DNA of 34,564 bases from Robinsoniella sp. Its GTDB lineage: Bacteria; Bacillota; Clostridia; Lachnospirales; Lachnospiraceae. Every line of letters begins with the position of its first letter. Positions within the stretch are counted from its first letter, which is position 1. The translations under genes and the position numbers were made by a program. Below the pieces are notes generated by a model that did not search any database, was not told the origin of the DNA, and was given only the letters and a program-made list of their open reading frames with translations. The stretch is taken from positions 1-34,564 of the forward strand of contig JAMPFB010000019.1 of the NCBI GenBank assembly GCA_023664735.1, read 5' to 3'. Shown piece after piece: positions 16,549 to 24,900 of this stretch.

Positions 16549-17307
16549 TCATTTTCCCATTTTATAAACCGGGTCTGCCGGATATCCGCCTCTTAGCTTT
16601 TGCATCCCTCGCTGGATAGCGTCCTTTGAATTTTTCCAGTCGGCATCCTTATTGCGGTAATCAAATTTCTCAACAAGCCATGCCACATCTTCCCCAACAC
16701 GTTCCATGGATTTTTCCATAACATCAAACAGAAGCGGATAAAATTCTTCCTTCTGCTTGTCGTTTAACTGCTTTTCAGACATTTCCATAATATCTCCGAA
16801 ATGATGCAGGCAGAGCCCTTTGCTTTGTTTCAAGAGATTTTTTAATTCATCATCCTTTTTGTACATAAAAAAGAAGGTATCTAAATATCGTTCATAGGTA
16901 TCCTGAAAACGCCTGCAGATATAGCAGGATTTATCCCGTTCCTTTACCCATGAGCTTATGGAGTTGCATTCTTCACCGGATTTTTTGCGGTTAAAAAGTG
17001 AAGCCTTGGAGGGGGAGAACATTTTCATCTGCTTTTTCAATTCTTTGTTCATTTCTATGTAATGGGTTTTTAAAATCCATCCGTTTCCCAAAGTATTGCC
17101 ATAGTCGAACATCTTTTTGAAATGTTCCCTGCAAAATCCTGCCTTATCGGTTTGTTCTCTTACATCGCTTTCCATATAGGAGGAGCCGGAACCTAAAACA
17201 AAATCCAAAAGATCCTGTTCCACGTTTCGTTCGATAAAGCAGAAGGGACATTCATCATCTGCGTGAAAGGCATCCATAAGGGGGATTGTATAAAGAGTTT
17301 CTTTCAT
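16549..17307 (-). CDS. DUF6062-like protein with several cysteine motifs
   Basis: 252 residues, predicted cytoplasmic. Cys-rich motifs recur: CPFC at 20-23, FCREHF, CYICRRF and CLHHFGD, a pattern that suggests bound metal (zinc or Fe-S), though this is inference. The sequence opening MKETLYTIPLMDAFHADDE is what I recall for DUF6062 in Lachnospiraceae. The start at 17307 is chosen over an upstream frame start because GAGGAAAG lies just upstream on the minus strand. Its last codons lie inside the right-hand 8-bp duplication of mobile element A, so the insertion kept the gene intact. Confidence 0.78.
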   Translation of the reverse strand: MKETLYTIPLMDAFHADDECPFCFIERNVEQDLLDFVLGSGSSYMESDVREQTDKAGFCREHFKKMFDYGNTLGNGWILKTHYIEMNKELKKQMKMFSPSKASLFNRKKSGEECNSISSWVKERDKSCYICRRFQDTYERYLDTFFFMYKKDDELKNLLKQSKGLCLHHFGDIMEMSEKQLNDKQKEEFYPLLFDVMEKSMERVGEDVAWLVEKFDYRNKDADWKNSKDAIQRGMQKLRGGYPADPVYKMGK

Positions 17308-17338
17308 TTGCTTTCCTCGATTCTTGCTTGATAAGCTT

Positions 17339-17367
17339 ATTGTACGGGAAAGAAAGGAAAAATACAA
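17339..17367 (-). promoter_or_regulatory. Promoter for the DUF6062-like gene
   Basis: On the minus strand TTGTAT (complement of 17362-17367), a 17-bp spacer, and TACAAT (complement of 17339-17344), about 30 bp before the start codon. Confidence 0.6.
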
Positions 17368-17418
17368 GGAAATGAGTATTGTTTTTATTATTCTATGAGG
17401 AAAATGGCAAAAAAGCTA

Positions 17419-17448
17419 TTGTTCTTTTTATAGGAAATGCGATATAAT
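17419..17448 (+). promoter_or_regulatory. Promoter for the HD-GYP gene
   Basis: TTGTTC (17419-17424), an 18-bp spacer and a perfect TATAAT (17443-17448), about 47 bp before the ATG at 17496. Confidence 0.6.
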
Positions 17449-17495
17449 AAAAGCAGAATTCAATTGTTGCATATTTGATATGGAAGGATAAAGTT

Positions 17496-18545
17496 ATGGG
17501 ACAATTAAAATTAGAAGATGTAAGACCGGGGATGGTACTGGCGGCGGCAGTTATGACTCCGGATGGCGGAACGCTTTTATTAAAAGAAGGACATGCCCTG
17601 ACAATCAAGGGAATACAGAAGATAAGGGAATTAAAAATTGAGACAGTTGAGGTAGCAGACCGGCATTCCCTGTTTGTGACACCCGTTGATAAGATGGCAG
17701 AAAATCTGGAAAGAGATTTTCTGCTATATTTAAGAAAGATATCGCCCAAGCAGGCAGAAGCAAATAAGAATGATAATATGGTACGGGTTGCGGAAGAATT
17801 GGAGCGTGACATTGAGAAAATCTGCAGACAGGAAAAGGTTATGGAATTTTGTGTGCAGTTAAAGCTGGTAGATAATTTACGTTTATACCAGCATAGTGTG
17901 AATACTGCAGTTTTGGCAGGACTTACAGCAGGTGCAATGGGAATGACAGGAGAAGAACTAATGAATGCTGTAACAGGCGGTCTGCTTCATGATATCGGAC
18001 TTTGTGAAATGCCTTTGGTGCTGGGGCAAAAGGAAAGAAATCAGCAGCAGCAACAGCTTTGGGAGGAGCATCCTACTTATGGCTATTATTTTGCCAAACA
18101 GAACGAAGTTCCACAGGAAATATGTGAACTGATTTTGTATCATCATGAGAGATGGAATGGTTCCGGATTCCCTAAAATAAAAGCAGGGGAAGAGATTCCC
18201 CTATGTGCCTAGATTATAGGCTTATGTTCTCAATATGACGAACAAATTACCGTACAGCATATACCGCCCTATATGGCAATCGAGGAAATATATGGCACCA
18301 GTGGCATTCTATTTAATAGTAAAGTGGTACAGGCATTTGTCAATAATATTCCGGTATATCCCTTGGGTGTTATGGTGAGGCTTTCCAACAAGGAAGTGGG
18401 AATTGTGGCAAATATCCGTAAGAATCAGGGGCCCCGCCCGATTGTAAAGGTGTTTTTTAACCGTATGAACCGTCCTATTACAGAAACGAAAATTGTGGAC
18501 TTATCTAAGGAGAGGACTATATTCATAGAAGAAATCCTAGAATAA
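17496..18545 (+). pseudogene. HD-GYP cyclic-di-GMP phosphodiesterase interrupted by in-frame TAG
   Basis: The frame from 17496 codes for 349 positions with one TAG at 18210-18212 (codon 239). Before it: an N-terminal ~90-residue region (MGQLKLEDVRPGMVLAAAVM) and most of the HD-GYP domain, with H133, the HD pair H165-D166 (LLHDIG), and HHE at 216-218 followed by NGSGFP (GYP variant). After it the same frame continues as IIGLCSQYDE, which supplies the late metal-region Asp, then AIEEIYGTSGILFNSKVVQAF, the usual end of an HD-GYP domain, and a C-terminal tail. No frameshift is needed. Either the gene is dead, makes a 238-residue fragment, is read through, or the base is a sequencing error. Start chosen for GGAAGGA upstream. 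Confidence 0.88.
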
Positions 18546-18573
18546 AAAGAAACCGGCAGATGCCGGTTTCTTT
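18546..18573. terminator. Terminator between convergent HD-GYP and DUF815 genes
   Basis: AAAGAAACCGGCA (18546-18558) and TGCCGGTTTCTTT (18561-18573) are perfect 13-bp complements. The stem is GC-rich in the middle with an A run on one side and a T run on the other, so it can work in both directions. Confidence 0.85.
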
Positions 18574-18612
18574 CAAATTTTCAAGTTATTTAAAAAGTTG
18601 TTTGAAAAAACG

Positions 18613-19932
18613 CTAACCTTTTTGTAACTCATTCGTTCCAGCCAGATAATTGATGAATTGCTGTGCGGTTCTTCCGGAAATGCCTCCGTGGGACAGCTCC
18701 CATTTATTTGCTTCTTTGCATATTTCATCTTCGGACAGAGTAATATGGTTTTTTCGTGCCAGCTCTGTAACAATATGGAAATATTCCTTTTGCGAGGGTT
18801 TAGAATAATTGATTGTTACACCAAAACGATAGGCAAGTGAAAGCTTTTCTTCCAGAGTGTCGGAATGATGCATACCGTTTTCTGTATCCATGTCGTTTCG
18901 ATCTTTCCATGTTTCCCGGATTAAATGACGCCGGTTAGAGGTTGCATAAATCAGTATGTTTTGGGGTTTTGTTTCCACTCCGCCTTCAATGACTGCTTTT
19001 AAGAACTTGTATTCTGTTTCAAAGTCCTCAAAGGATAAATCGTCCATGTAGATAATGAATTTGTAATTGCGGTTTTTAATCTGGGCAATTACCTGAGATA
19101 AATCTTTAAACTGATGCTTATAAATTTCAATCATGCGGAGCCCGTCTTTGTAAAATTCATTGACGATTGCTTTGATGCTGGTTGATTTACCAGTGCCGCT
19201 GTCACCAAATAAAAGCACGTTGTTTGCTTTTTTCCCTTCCACGAATGCCTTTGTATTATCAACCAGCTTTTTTTTCTGAATCTCATAGCCGATTAAATCA
19301 TCCAAGACAACCTTATCCATGTTATTGATTGCCTGAAACAGAATCTGATTATTGGGAGCTGGCTGAATGCGGAACGCTTTGTTCAAACCAAATGCACCTA
19401 CGCCATAATCCTTGTAAAAAGTCGTGATGTAATAAAAAAATGCTTCTTCGTCGGCGGCAGATTCCAGATCTATGCTTAATTGCTGCACCTTTTCGCTGAC
19501 ATTCTGATTGTACATCAGCTCCGGCTTTTCAATCGCTACATAGTTGGTTATGCAGCTAAAGCAGTCGATTCCCAGTTTTTCCTCCAAATCACTGAAATCA
19601 TAGTGAAATAGCTGCATAAATATTTTAAAGTCGTTTTTGGCAAAGTGATTGACGCTTCCGGTCTTGGCGCCTGTTTTTTCACAGGTGATGCTGAAAGGAT
19701 TTTCATTCATAATCAGCAGAAAGGTCAAATAATTTTGCCAGAGGTTTCTATTGAAGCCGTATTTTGTTGCAAGAATCAATATGCGTTTTATCTGCCGGTA
19801 AACCCGGTTTATCAATTCCTCTTTTGAATAATCGGCTTTGCCTGCTTCTTCACAGATAGCGCTTAATTCCATTAAAATGGAATCCTTTGGCATGTCGCCG
19901 TAAATCAATAATTTTGATACTAATTTGTTCAT
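18613..19932 (-). CDS. DUF815 family AAA+-like ATPase
   Basis: 439 residues. Walker A is GDSGTGKS at 243-250; the Walker B-like segment is [12 protein letters not shown], and a sensor-like [12 protein letters not shown] follows. This order is typical of the DUF815 P-loop ATPases. The first ~200 residues are a helical domain without recognisable motif, and a small winged or helical C-terminus ([20 protein letters not shown]) ends the protein. DUF815 proteins are widespread, with no established function in Clostridia. Transcription appears to start at a minus-strand TTGCAC-17-TAAGCT promoter (19984-20012). Confidence 0.88.
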   Translation of the reverse strand: MNKLVSKLLIYGDMPKDSILMELSAICEEAGKADYSKEELINRVYRQIKRILILATKYGFNRNLWQNYLTFLLIMNENPFSITCEKTGAKTGSVNHFAKNDFKIFMQLFHYDFSDLEEKLGIDCFSCITNYVAIEKPELMYNQNVSEKVQQLSIDLESAADEEAFFYYITTFYKDYGVGAFGLNKAFRIQPAPNNQILFQAINNMDKVVLDDLIGYEIQKKKLVDNTKAFVEGKKANNVLLFGDSGTGKSTSIKAIVNEFYKDGLRMIEIYKHQFKDLSQVIAQIKNRNYKFIIYMDDLSFEDFETEYKFLKAVIEGGVETKPQNILIYATSNRRHLIRETWKDRNDMDTENGMHHSDTLEEKLSLAYRFGVTINYSKPSQKEYFHIVTELARKNHITLSEDEICKEANKWELSHGGISGRTAQQFINYLAGTNELQKG

Positions 19933-19983
19933 TTGTGTACCTCCGAATTATTTTGATTGAATGTTCAAACTTGTATCAGTCAC

Positions 19984-20012
19984 AGCTTAACATATTCAAA
20001 AGAAGTGTGCAA
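19984..20012 (-). promoter_or_regulatory. Putative promoter for the DUF815 ATPase gene
   Basis: On the minus strand TTGCAC (complement of 20007-20012), 17 bp, TAAGCT (complement of 19984-19989), about 50 bp before the start codon. The -10 is imperfect. Confidence 0.45.
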
Positions 20013-20066
20013 GAACGCTTTATTAAAAAGAAAAAATAGAAATTTTTAGAAGTATAGTAGGAAAGG

Positions 20067-20525
20067 CTACCAACCTCTATGAATATACATTCTAGTCATA
20101 TCAGGTTCGCCTTCTCCTTGTACCATGCATAGAAATTCCCATCCATAGCGTTCATAAAAACCCACATGATCTGTAACTAAATAAATCGGGGATACTCCCT
20201 TTTCTTTCATATCAGCCACAACCATGTTTAATAATTTTCCTGCAATACCTTTGCAACGGTAGTTTTCTTCTGTGTATACAGCACACACATTTGGGGTAAG
20301 ATCCTTTCGCTCATGGAAATCATTTTCTATCACTCCCATTCCTGCAATAATCTTTTCCCCATCAAGGCATAAATACCATCCGTACTCCGTCTCGCTATTT
20401 AAGTATGCTTCCATACACTCTAAGTAGGCTTCTTTGGGCACGCCCCATTTATGATGGAACCAAGAAGCGGCTTCATCTTTGAGTTTGGGTTCCTCTGTCA
20501 ATTTTATATATCTATATCTTTCCAT
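20067..20525 (-). CDS. GNAT-family N-acetyltransferase
   Basis: 152 residues with one GNAT domain. Beta-strand 4 plus the acetyl-CoA-binding loop reads NVCAVYTEENYRCKGIAGKL (Q/RxxGxG/A type: RCKGIA), followed by helix 3 (LLNMVVADMKEKG) and the late strand PIYLVTDHVGFYERYGWEF. The acceptor substrate is unknown. I place the start at 20525 because GGAGAGG sits just upstream on the minus strand; the alternative ATG at 20540 would put that site inside the gene. The mini-element copy B lies upstream between this gene and the truncated DUF1062 gene. Confidence 0.9.
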   Translation of the reverse strand: MERYRYIKLTEEPKLKDEAASWFHHKWGVPKEAYLECMEAYLNSETEYGWYLCLDGEKIIAGMGVIENDFHERKDLTPNVCAVYTEENYRCKGIAGKLLNMVVADMKEKGVSPIYLVTDHVGFYERYGWEFLCMVQGEGEPDMTRMYIHRGW

Positions 20526-20548
20526 CGTTTTCCTCTCCAATACAGCAA

Positions 20549-20576
20549 TAAGCCGGATGATATATTATCCGGCTTA
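20549..20576. repeat. Perfect hairpin between GNAT gene and element B
   Basis: TAAGCCGGAT (20549-20558) and ATCCGGCTTA (20567-20576) are exact complements with an 8-nt AT loop. There is no T tract on the minus strand, so it is a weak terminator for the decayed DUF1062 gene at best. Its right end overlaps the left target duplication of element B by 2 bp. Confidence 0.6.
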
Positions 20577-20582
20577 GTTTCT

Positions 20583-20644
20583 GTAACAGTTTAGCCACAT
20601 GTTCTATGAAAAACCCGTTCTGCGCTTGTGGACTGAACTGTTAC
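20583..20644. mobile_element. IS66-type miniature element, copy B (62-bp deletion derivative)
   Basis: Starts GTAACAGTTTAGCC and ends GACTGAACTGTTAC, each one base different from the intact ends. The right 47 bp match the right end of copy C at about three quarters of positions (CATG..AACCCG..TCTGCG..TGTGG), while the left arm is only ~15 bp, so the interior has been lost. The flanks TAGTTTCT (20575-20582) and TAGCATCT (20645-20652) agree at 6 of 8 positions, as expected for an old 8-bp target duplication. It directly abuts the end of the truncated DUF1062 gene. Confidence 0.8.
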
Positions 20645-20650
20645 TAGCAT

Positions 20651-20863
20651 CTACCTAAATTCAGCATTGTTTCTTGTTAAAAAATTTATATCATTTCCAT
20701 ATTTGGCAGCAAGACTAAAGTCATTTTCCATAAATAATTCATACTCTTTGGGTGCAATTTTTGAGGCTCTTATCCTTTCATAAATTGCTAAATTCCATGA
20801 ATGTTTGCATTTTTTACATCTGTATATAAGCCATACATCTACTTTATTTCCATTTGCATTCAC
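20651..20863 (-). pseudogene. Truncated DUF1062 gene
   Basis: From GTG at 20863 the frame reads VNANGNKVDVWLIYRCKKCK, then HSWNLAIYERI, the conserved core of DUF1062 proteins with a CxxC pair. Upstream of that GTG the same frame stays open and still looks like the family (GCGKKQEFINSGKFRVNANG, to about 20908), so the true start has been lost. The frame stops after only 70 residues, whereas family members are about 190 as I recall. Its stop lies partly within the right target repeat of mini-element B. Both ends are therefore missing; probably non-functional. Confidence 0.72.
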
Positions 20864-20880
20864 TCTGAATTTCCCTGAAT

Positions 20881-21171
20881 TTATGAACTCCTGCTTCTTT
20901 CCGCATCCCCAAAGATAGTAGTTCTTATGATTCTTTGTATGCTTTTTTCTGATAAGGAATACTCATCGGCAAGTTTCTTTATGGAAATTCCGTTTATATG
21001 TTTTTGGCATATTTCATGATTTCGTATTTCATAATACTGCTTTGATTTGGTCTGGCTTCCCCAGACTTTTTTCCCTTTACATGGGATATATATACTTTTT
21101 CCGCTTACATATTGCTGAATAGTTTCTATCAATTCTTTAGGCAGAATATCCTCTGCTCTAACATAGCTCAT
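20881..21171 (-). CDS. CD3324-like small HTH protein with altered C-terminus
   Basis: 96 residues. MSYVRAEDILPKELIETIQQ, then YVSGKSIYIPCKGKKVWG and a C-terminal HTH (GISIKKLADEYSLSEKSIQRIIR) are the CD3324 family pattern (Mor-like HTH). The last residues (TTIFGDAERSRSS) look unlike the family and are read from the DNA that encodes, in another frame, the start of the DUF1062 remnant. The real 3' end was probably lost in a deletion that joined the two genes. GGAGGATT upstream on the minus strand is a strong ribosome site. It may still be functional, since the HTH is complete. Confidence 0.7.
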   Translation of the reverse strand: MSYVRAEDILPKELIETIQQYVSGKSIYIPCKGKKVWGSQTKSKQYYEIRNHEICQKHINGISIKKLADEYSLSEKSIQRIIRTTIFGDAERSRSS

Positions 21172-21350
21172 TATAATCCTCCTGTTAGTATGTGGATTTA
21201 GCTGAGCTTAACTATTCTCTTTTATTTTAAGCCCAGACTACTGAGCCATAACATATCTTTTTCTCATATTCTGCTTGCTCCTTTCGCATTCTTATTGATA
21301 TTGTATATTTTTCAGTGAATTATTACAACCTCATTCTTGATTATAAACAA
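21172..21350. other. Intergenic stretch with a possible 9-codon leader frame
   Basis: AT-rich leader of the CD3324-like gene (minus strand). It contains AAAGGAG followed 10 bp later by ATG at 21267 and a frame of nine codons, MRKRYVMAQ, ending at 21238. This could be a leader peptide or the surviving start of a lost gene. Nothing else recognisable. Confidence 0.3.
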
Positions 21351-21358
21351 ACTTGTTC

Positions 21359-21542
21359 GTAACAGTTCAGCCCTTTCTAGTGAAGATGGATAAACGGATG
21401 CGGCATAGGGGCTTTGGGAGACGGACGTGGGAGAGGGCAGAGCATAGGATAGTATTCCGGACACGCTCTCGCTCTGCCCTCTCCCATCCCACTGTTGCGT
21501 CCGTTTAGCCACTACCTTCAAAAAAACAGGCTGAACTGTTAC
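21359..21542. mobile_element. IS66-type miniature element, copy D, with 8-bp target duplication
   Basis: 184 bp, non-coding. The ends are perfect 14-bp inverted repeats GTAACAGTTCAGCC (21359-21372) and GGCTGAACTGTTAC (21529-21542). It is flanked exactly by ACTTGTTC at 21351-21358 and 21543-21550, a perfect 8-bp target duplication. The interior differs from copy A: TAAACGGATGC/GCGTCCGTTTA arms (10 of 11), then a perfect 15-bp stem TGGGAGAGGGCAGAG (21428-21442) with CTCTGCCCTCTCCCA (21472-21486). It shares the motif CACTGTTGCGT (21490-21500) with copy A. It lies between the divergent CD3324-like gene and the addB promoter. Confidence 0.92.
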
Positions 21543-21587
21543 ACTTGTTCTTCAAAAGTTCTTTAATGTACCTATATTATGATATGC

Positions 21588-21616
21588 TTGCCATTATTCC
21601 AAGGGGAGAATATAAT
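21588..21616 (+). promoter_or_regulatory. Promoter ahead of small frame and addBA
   Basis: TTGCCA (21588-21593), a 17-bp spacer and a perfect TATAAT (21611-21616). It would drive the short coding frames at 21653-21878 and probably addB and addA. Confidence 0.65.
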
Positions 21617-21652
21617 ATATTTTAAGTTCAAATTGTGAATGCGGAGGACTAC

Positions 21653-21878
21653 ATGAAGGCTTTGAACAGCTACGAGGGAATCCAGAGAATAGAGCAGTTT
21701 ATGTTTTATCAAGCTGCTTTTCGGGAAATTCATGCCCACATCATGACCAAAAGTGGTCATGATAATGGATGATTTTCTTAAAAGTGCAGAAGAGGTAGAT
21801 GCGCAGTATCAGCAACTTGCTTTTGTTGGGTGCTGTGCAGTATTGAGCAAATATATGCAAAAGAATCAAGAAAAGTAG
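21653..21878 (+). pseudogene. Small gene upstream of addB, apparently frameshifted
   Basis: With GCGGAGG 7 bp upstream, ATG at 21653 opens a 39-codon frame (MKALNSYEGIQRIEQFMFYQ, AAFREIHAHIMTKSGHDNG) that stops at 21772. A second frame shifted by +1 from 21765 adds 37 codons (MDDFLKSAEEVDAQYQQLAF, VGCCAVLSKYMQKNQEK), ending at 21878. Both halves have protein-like composition, and together would make a ~75-residue helical protein, so a one-base shift near 21760-21772 is likely; two overlapping tiny genes are the alternative. I do not recognise the family. A promoter precedes it, and addB follows 40 bp later. Confidence 0.45.
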
Positions 21879-21918
21879 GGAAAAGACAAGAGCAAAAACA
21901 AAAGCAAACAGGAGAATT

Positions 21919-24900
21919 ATGGGATTACAATTTTACTTTGGAGCTTCAGGCTCCGGGAAAAGCACAACCGTATACAAGGATATAATAGAATGGTCTAAAA
22001 GAGAGCCGGACAGGGAATTTTTAATTCTGGTGCCGGATCAGTTCACCATGCAGACGCAAAAGGAACTTTGCCTGTTAAATGAAGGAATTATGAACATTGA
22101 CGTGCTGAGTTTTTCCAGACTGACCTACCGTATTTTTGAAGAAGTGGGAAAGGAAGAGCGGATTGTACTGGATGATACTGGAAAAAACTTGATTTTGAGG
22201 AAGGTGGCGGCAGAGCGGAAGGAAGAGCTGAAGGTGCTGGGGAGCCATTTGAATCAGGTGGGCTACATTCATGAAATCAAAAGCGTGATTTCTGAATTTA
22301 TGCAGTATGACATAGACCCCAAAGGAATGGAAGAGCTGATTTCCTATGGAGCCAAAAAAGGAGAGCTTTCATCCAAGCTTTTGGATCTAAAGCTTTTATA
22401 TGAAGGCTTTCTGTCTTTCTTAAAGGAGAAATATATCACTACAGAGGAAAGTCTGGACCTGCTTTGTAAATCCCTGCATAAGTCTGCTACAATTCAAAAC
22501 AGCATAGTGGTATTTGACGGCTTTACGGGATTTACGCCTGTACAGAACCGACTGATTCAGGAACTGATGGTGCAGGCAAGAGAAGTAATTATGACTATTA
22601 CCGTTGACACAAGAGAAAACCCGTATGCAACAGACGGCGAACATAAGCTGTTTTATTTAAGTAAGAAAACAGTGGAAGCCATGGAAAAAATGGCAAAGGA
22701 GGCAGGGGTTACAAGGCGAAGGGATGTGGTGCTTTCTAGTGAAGCGCTCCCAAGATTTGCAGCCAGCAAGGAGCTTTCCCATTTGGAGAGGAATTTGTTT
22801 CGTCAGAAAAAGTCTGTTTTTTCAGAAGAGAATCAGGCGGTATTTTTATCAGAGGGTGCCAATCCTAGAGAAGAAATTCAAAAGGTGTGCGTCCGGATTA
22901 AGGAGCTTTTGCAAAAAGAGCAGTATTGTTACAGAGATATAGCCATTATTGCAGGGGATTTGGAAGCTTACGGGCATTTTATTGATATGGAATGTAAAAG
23001 ATATGACATTCCGGTATATTTGGATCAGACAAAAGGGGTCATGCATAATCCTATGGTACTGGCAATTATCAGTGCCTTGCAGCTTATCCTGTATGATTTT
23101 TCCTATGACAGTGTATTTTGCTTTTTAAGAACCGGATTAACGGGATTTTCCATGGAAGAAATTGACCGGCTGGAATATTATGTAAAAGCTTTGGGGCTTA
23201 GGGGCAGGTATGCTTATGCACGTCCTTTTGTCCGAATCACAAGGCAGATGAAAATGACAGAATCGGAGGAAGAACAGGGGAAAGCCATAGAAAAGCTTGC
23301 CAAATTAAATCATACAAGGGAAAAGTTTATGACACTGATGTCACCGCTTCTTTCCCTGTCAGAAACAAAGAAAGGAAGTGAAAAAAGCGAATACGAAAAA
23401 AATGAAGAGAATGAAAACAATAAAATAATAAAAGAAGCAGCAGAAAAGCCGGAAGAAAAATCAGGGCTTTACCCAGCGGAATATTTGGTAAGGGCCGTAT
23501 ACGATTTCTGTGTAATTGGCGGATTTCAGGAGAAAATGGAACAAATGGAAGCTGCTTTTTTCGAGAATGGAGATTTGGCAAAAGCAAAGGAATACGGGCA
23601 AATATATCCTCTGGTAATGGATTTGCTGAACCAGATTTATGAGCTGTTAAAGGAAGAAGCCATGTCCCTGCAGGAATTTTCCGATATTTTAACGGCGGGA
23701 TTTAGTGAATTAAAAGTAGGGACAATCCCTCAAAATGCGGATCAGGTAGTGGCAGGAGATATGGAACGGACCAGATTGAAGCAGGTGCGTGCCTTGTTTT
23801 TTGTAGGGCTTAATGACAATGCAATTCCCGGAGGCGGAAAAAAAGGCGGCTTGATTTCCGATATGGAACGGGAATTTTTGCAGGAAAGCGGCATAGAATT
23901 GGCGCCTACCGGAAGGCAGCAAATGTTCATTCAAAGATTGTACCTTTATTTAAATATGACAAAACCGTCAGAAAAGCTGTTTTTATCCTATTCACGGGTA
24001 GACCGGGAAGGGAAAGGGATAAAACCTGCCTATCTTTTGGATGTTATAAAAGGATTATACAAGGATTTAAAAACAGAAGGAAGCAGGGACGGACTGGAAT
24101 ATAAAATTGCGGCAAAAAAGGACGGGCTGGATGATTTTGCCGGGCTGATGGGAAGCTACGGGCAAGGGTTTTTAGAGGAAGATGAAGAAAAAAGAAAAGA
24201 ATTTTTTACCCTGTATCATTTTTACCAAAAGGAAGAGGAGATAAAAAAACTGATAGAAGCTGCATTTTACGAGTATGTATCGGCGCCTCTTTCCAAGGAA
24301 GCCGCCAAGCTTATCTATGGAGAACTGTTAGAAAGCAGCATAAGCCGTCTGGAACAGTTTGCTTCCTGTGGTTATGCCCATTTCCTAAAATACGGACTTA
24401 TGCTGAAGGAGGAAGAAGAGTTTTCCTTTGAGGCAGTGGACATGGGAAATGTGTTTCATGCCGTTTTGGAAGGCTTTTCCGGCTATTTAAAGGAGCAGGG
24501 CATTACATGGTTCCAGTTTACCAGTGAGCAGGCAGAGCATTATGTGGAGGAGAAGCTAAGGGAGCTGGCTGTGGAGTATGGGGAAACGGTGCTTTTGGAC
24601 AGTACAAGAAATGCTTACATATTAAAGCGGATGGGACGGATTTTGAACCGTACCTTAGAAACGCTGCAATATCAGCTGAAAAAGGGTGTTTTTGAGCCTA
24701 AGGCATTTGAGCTTCCTTTTTCCATGGTAAAGGAATTTGACGGAAAGACCATGAAGGTAAGGGGCAGGATTGACCGGATGGATACGGTGGAAAAAGACGG
24801 TGTTTTGTATGTAAAGGTAATGGATTATAAGTCGGGCAGCATAAAATTTGATCCGGTTTCTCTTTATTACGGGCTCCAGATGCAGCTTGCCCTGTACATG

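Noticed and set aside
20549-20576. Hairpin considered as a full rho-independent terminator
   Set aside because: The stem is perfect, but neither strand has a proper T tract directly after it.
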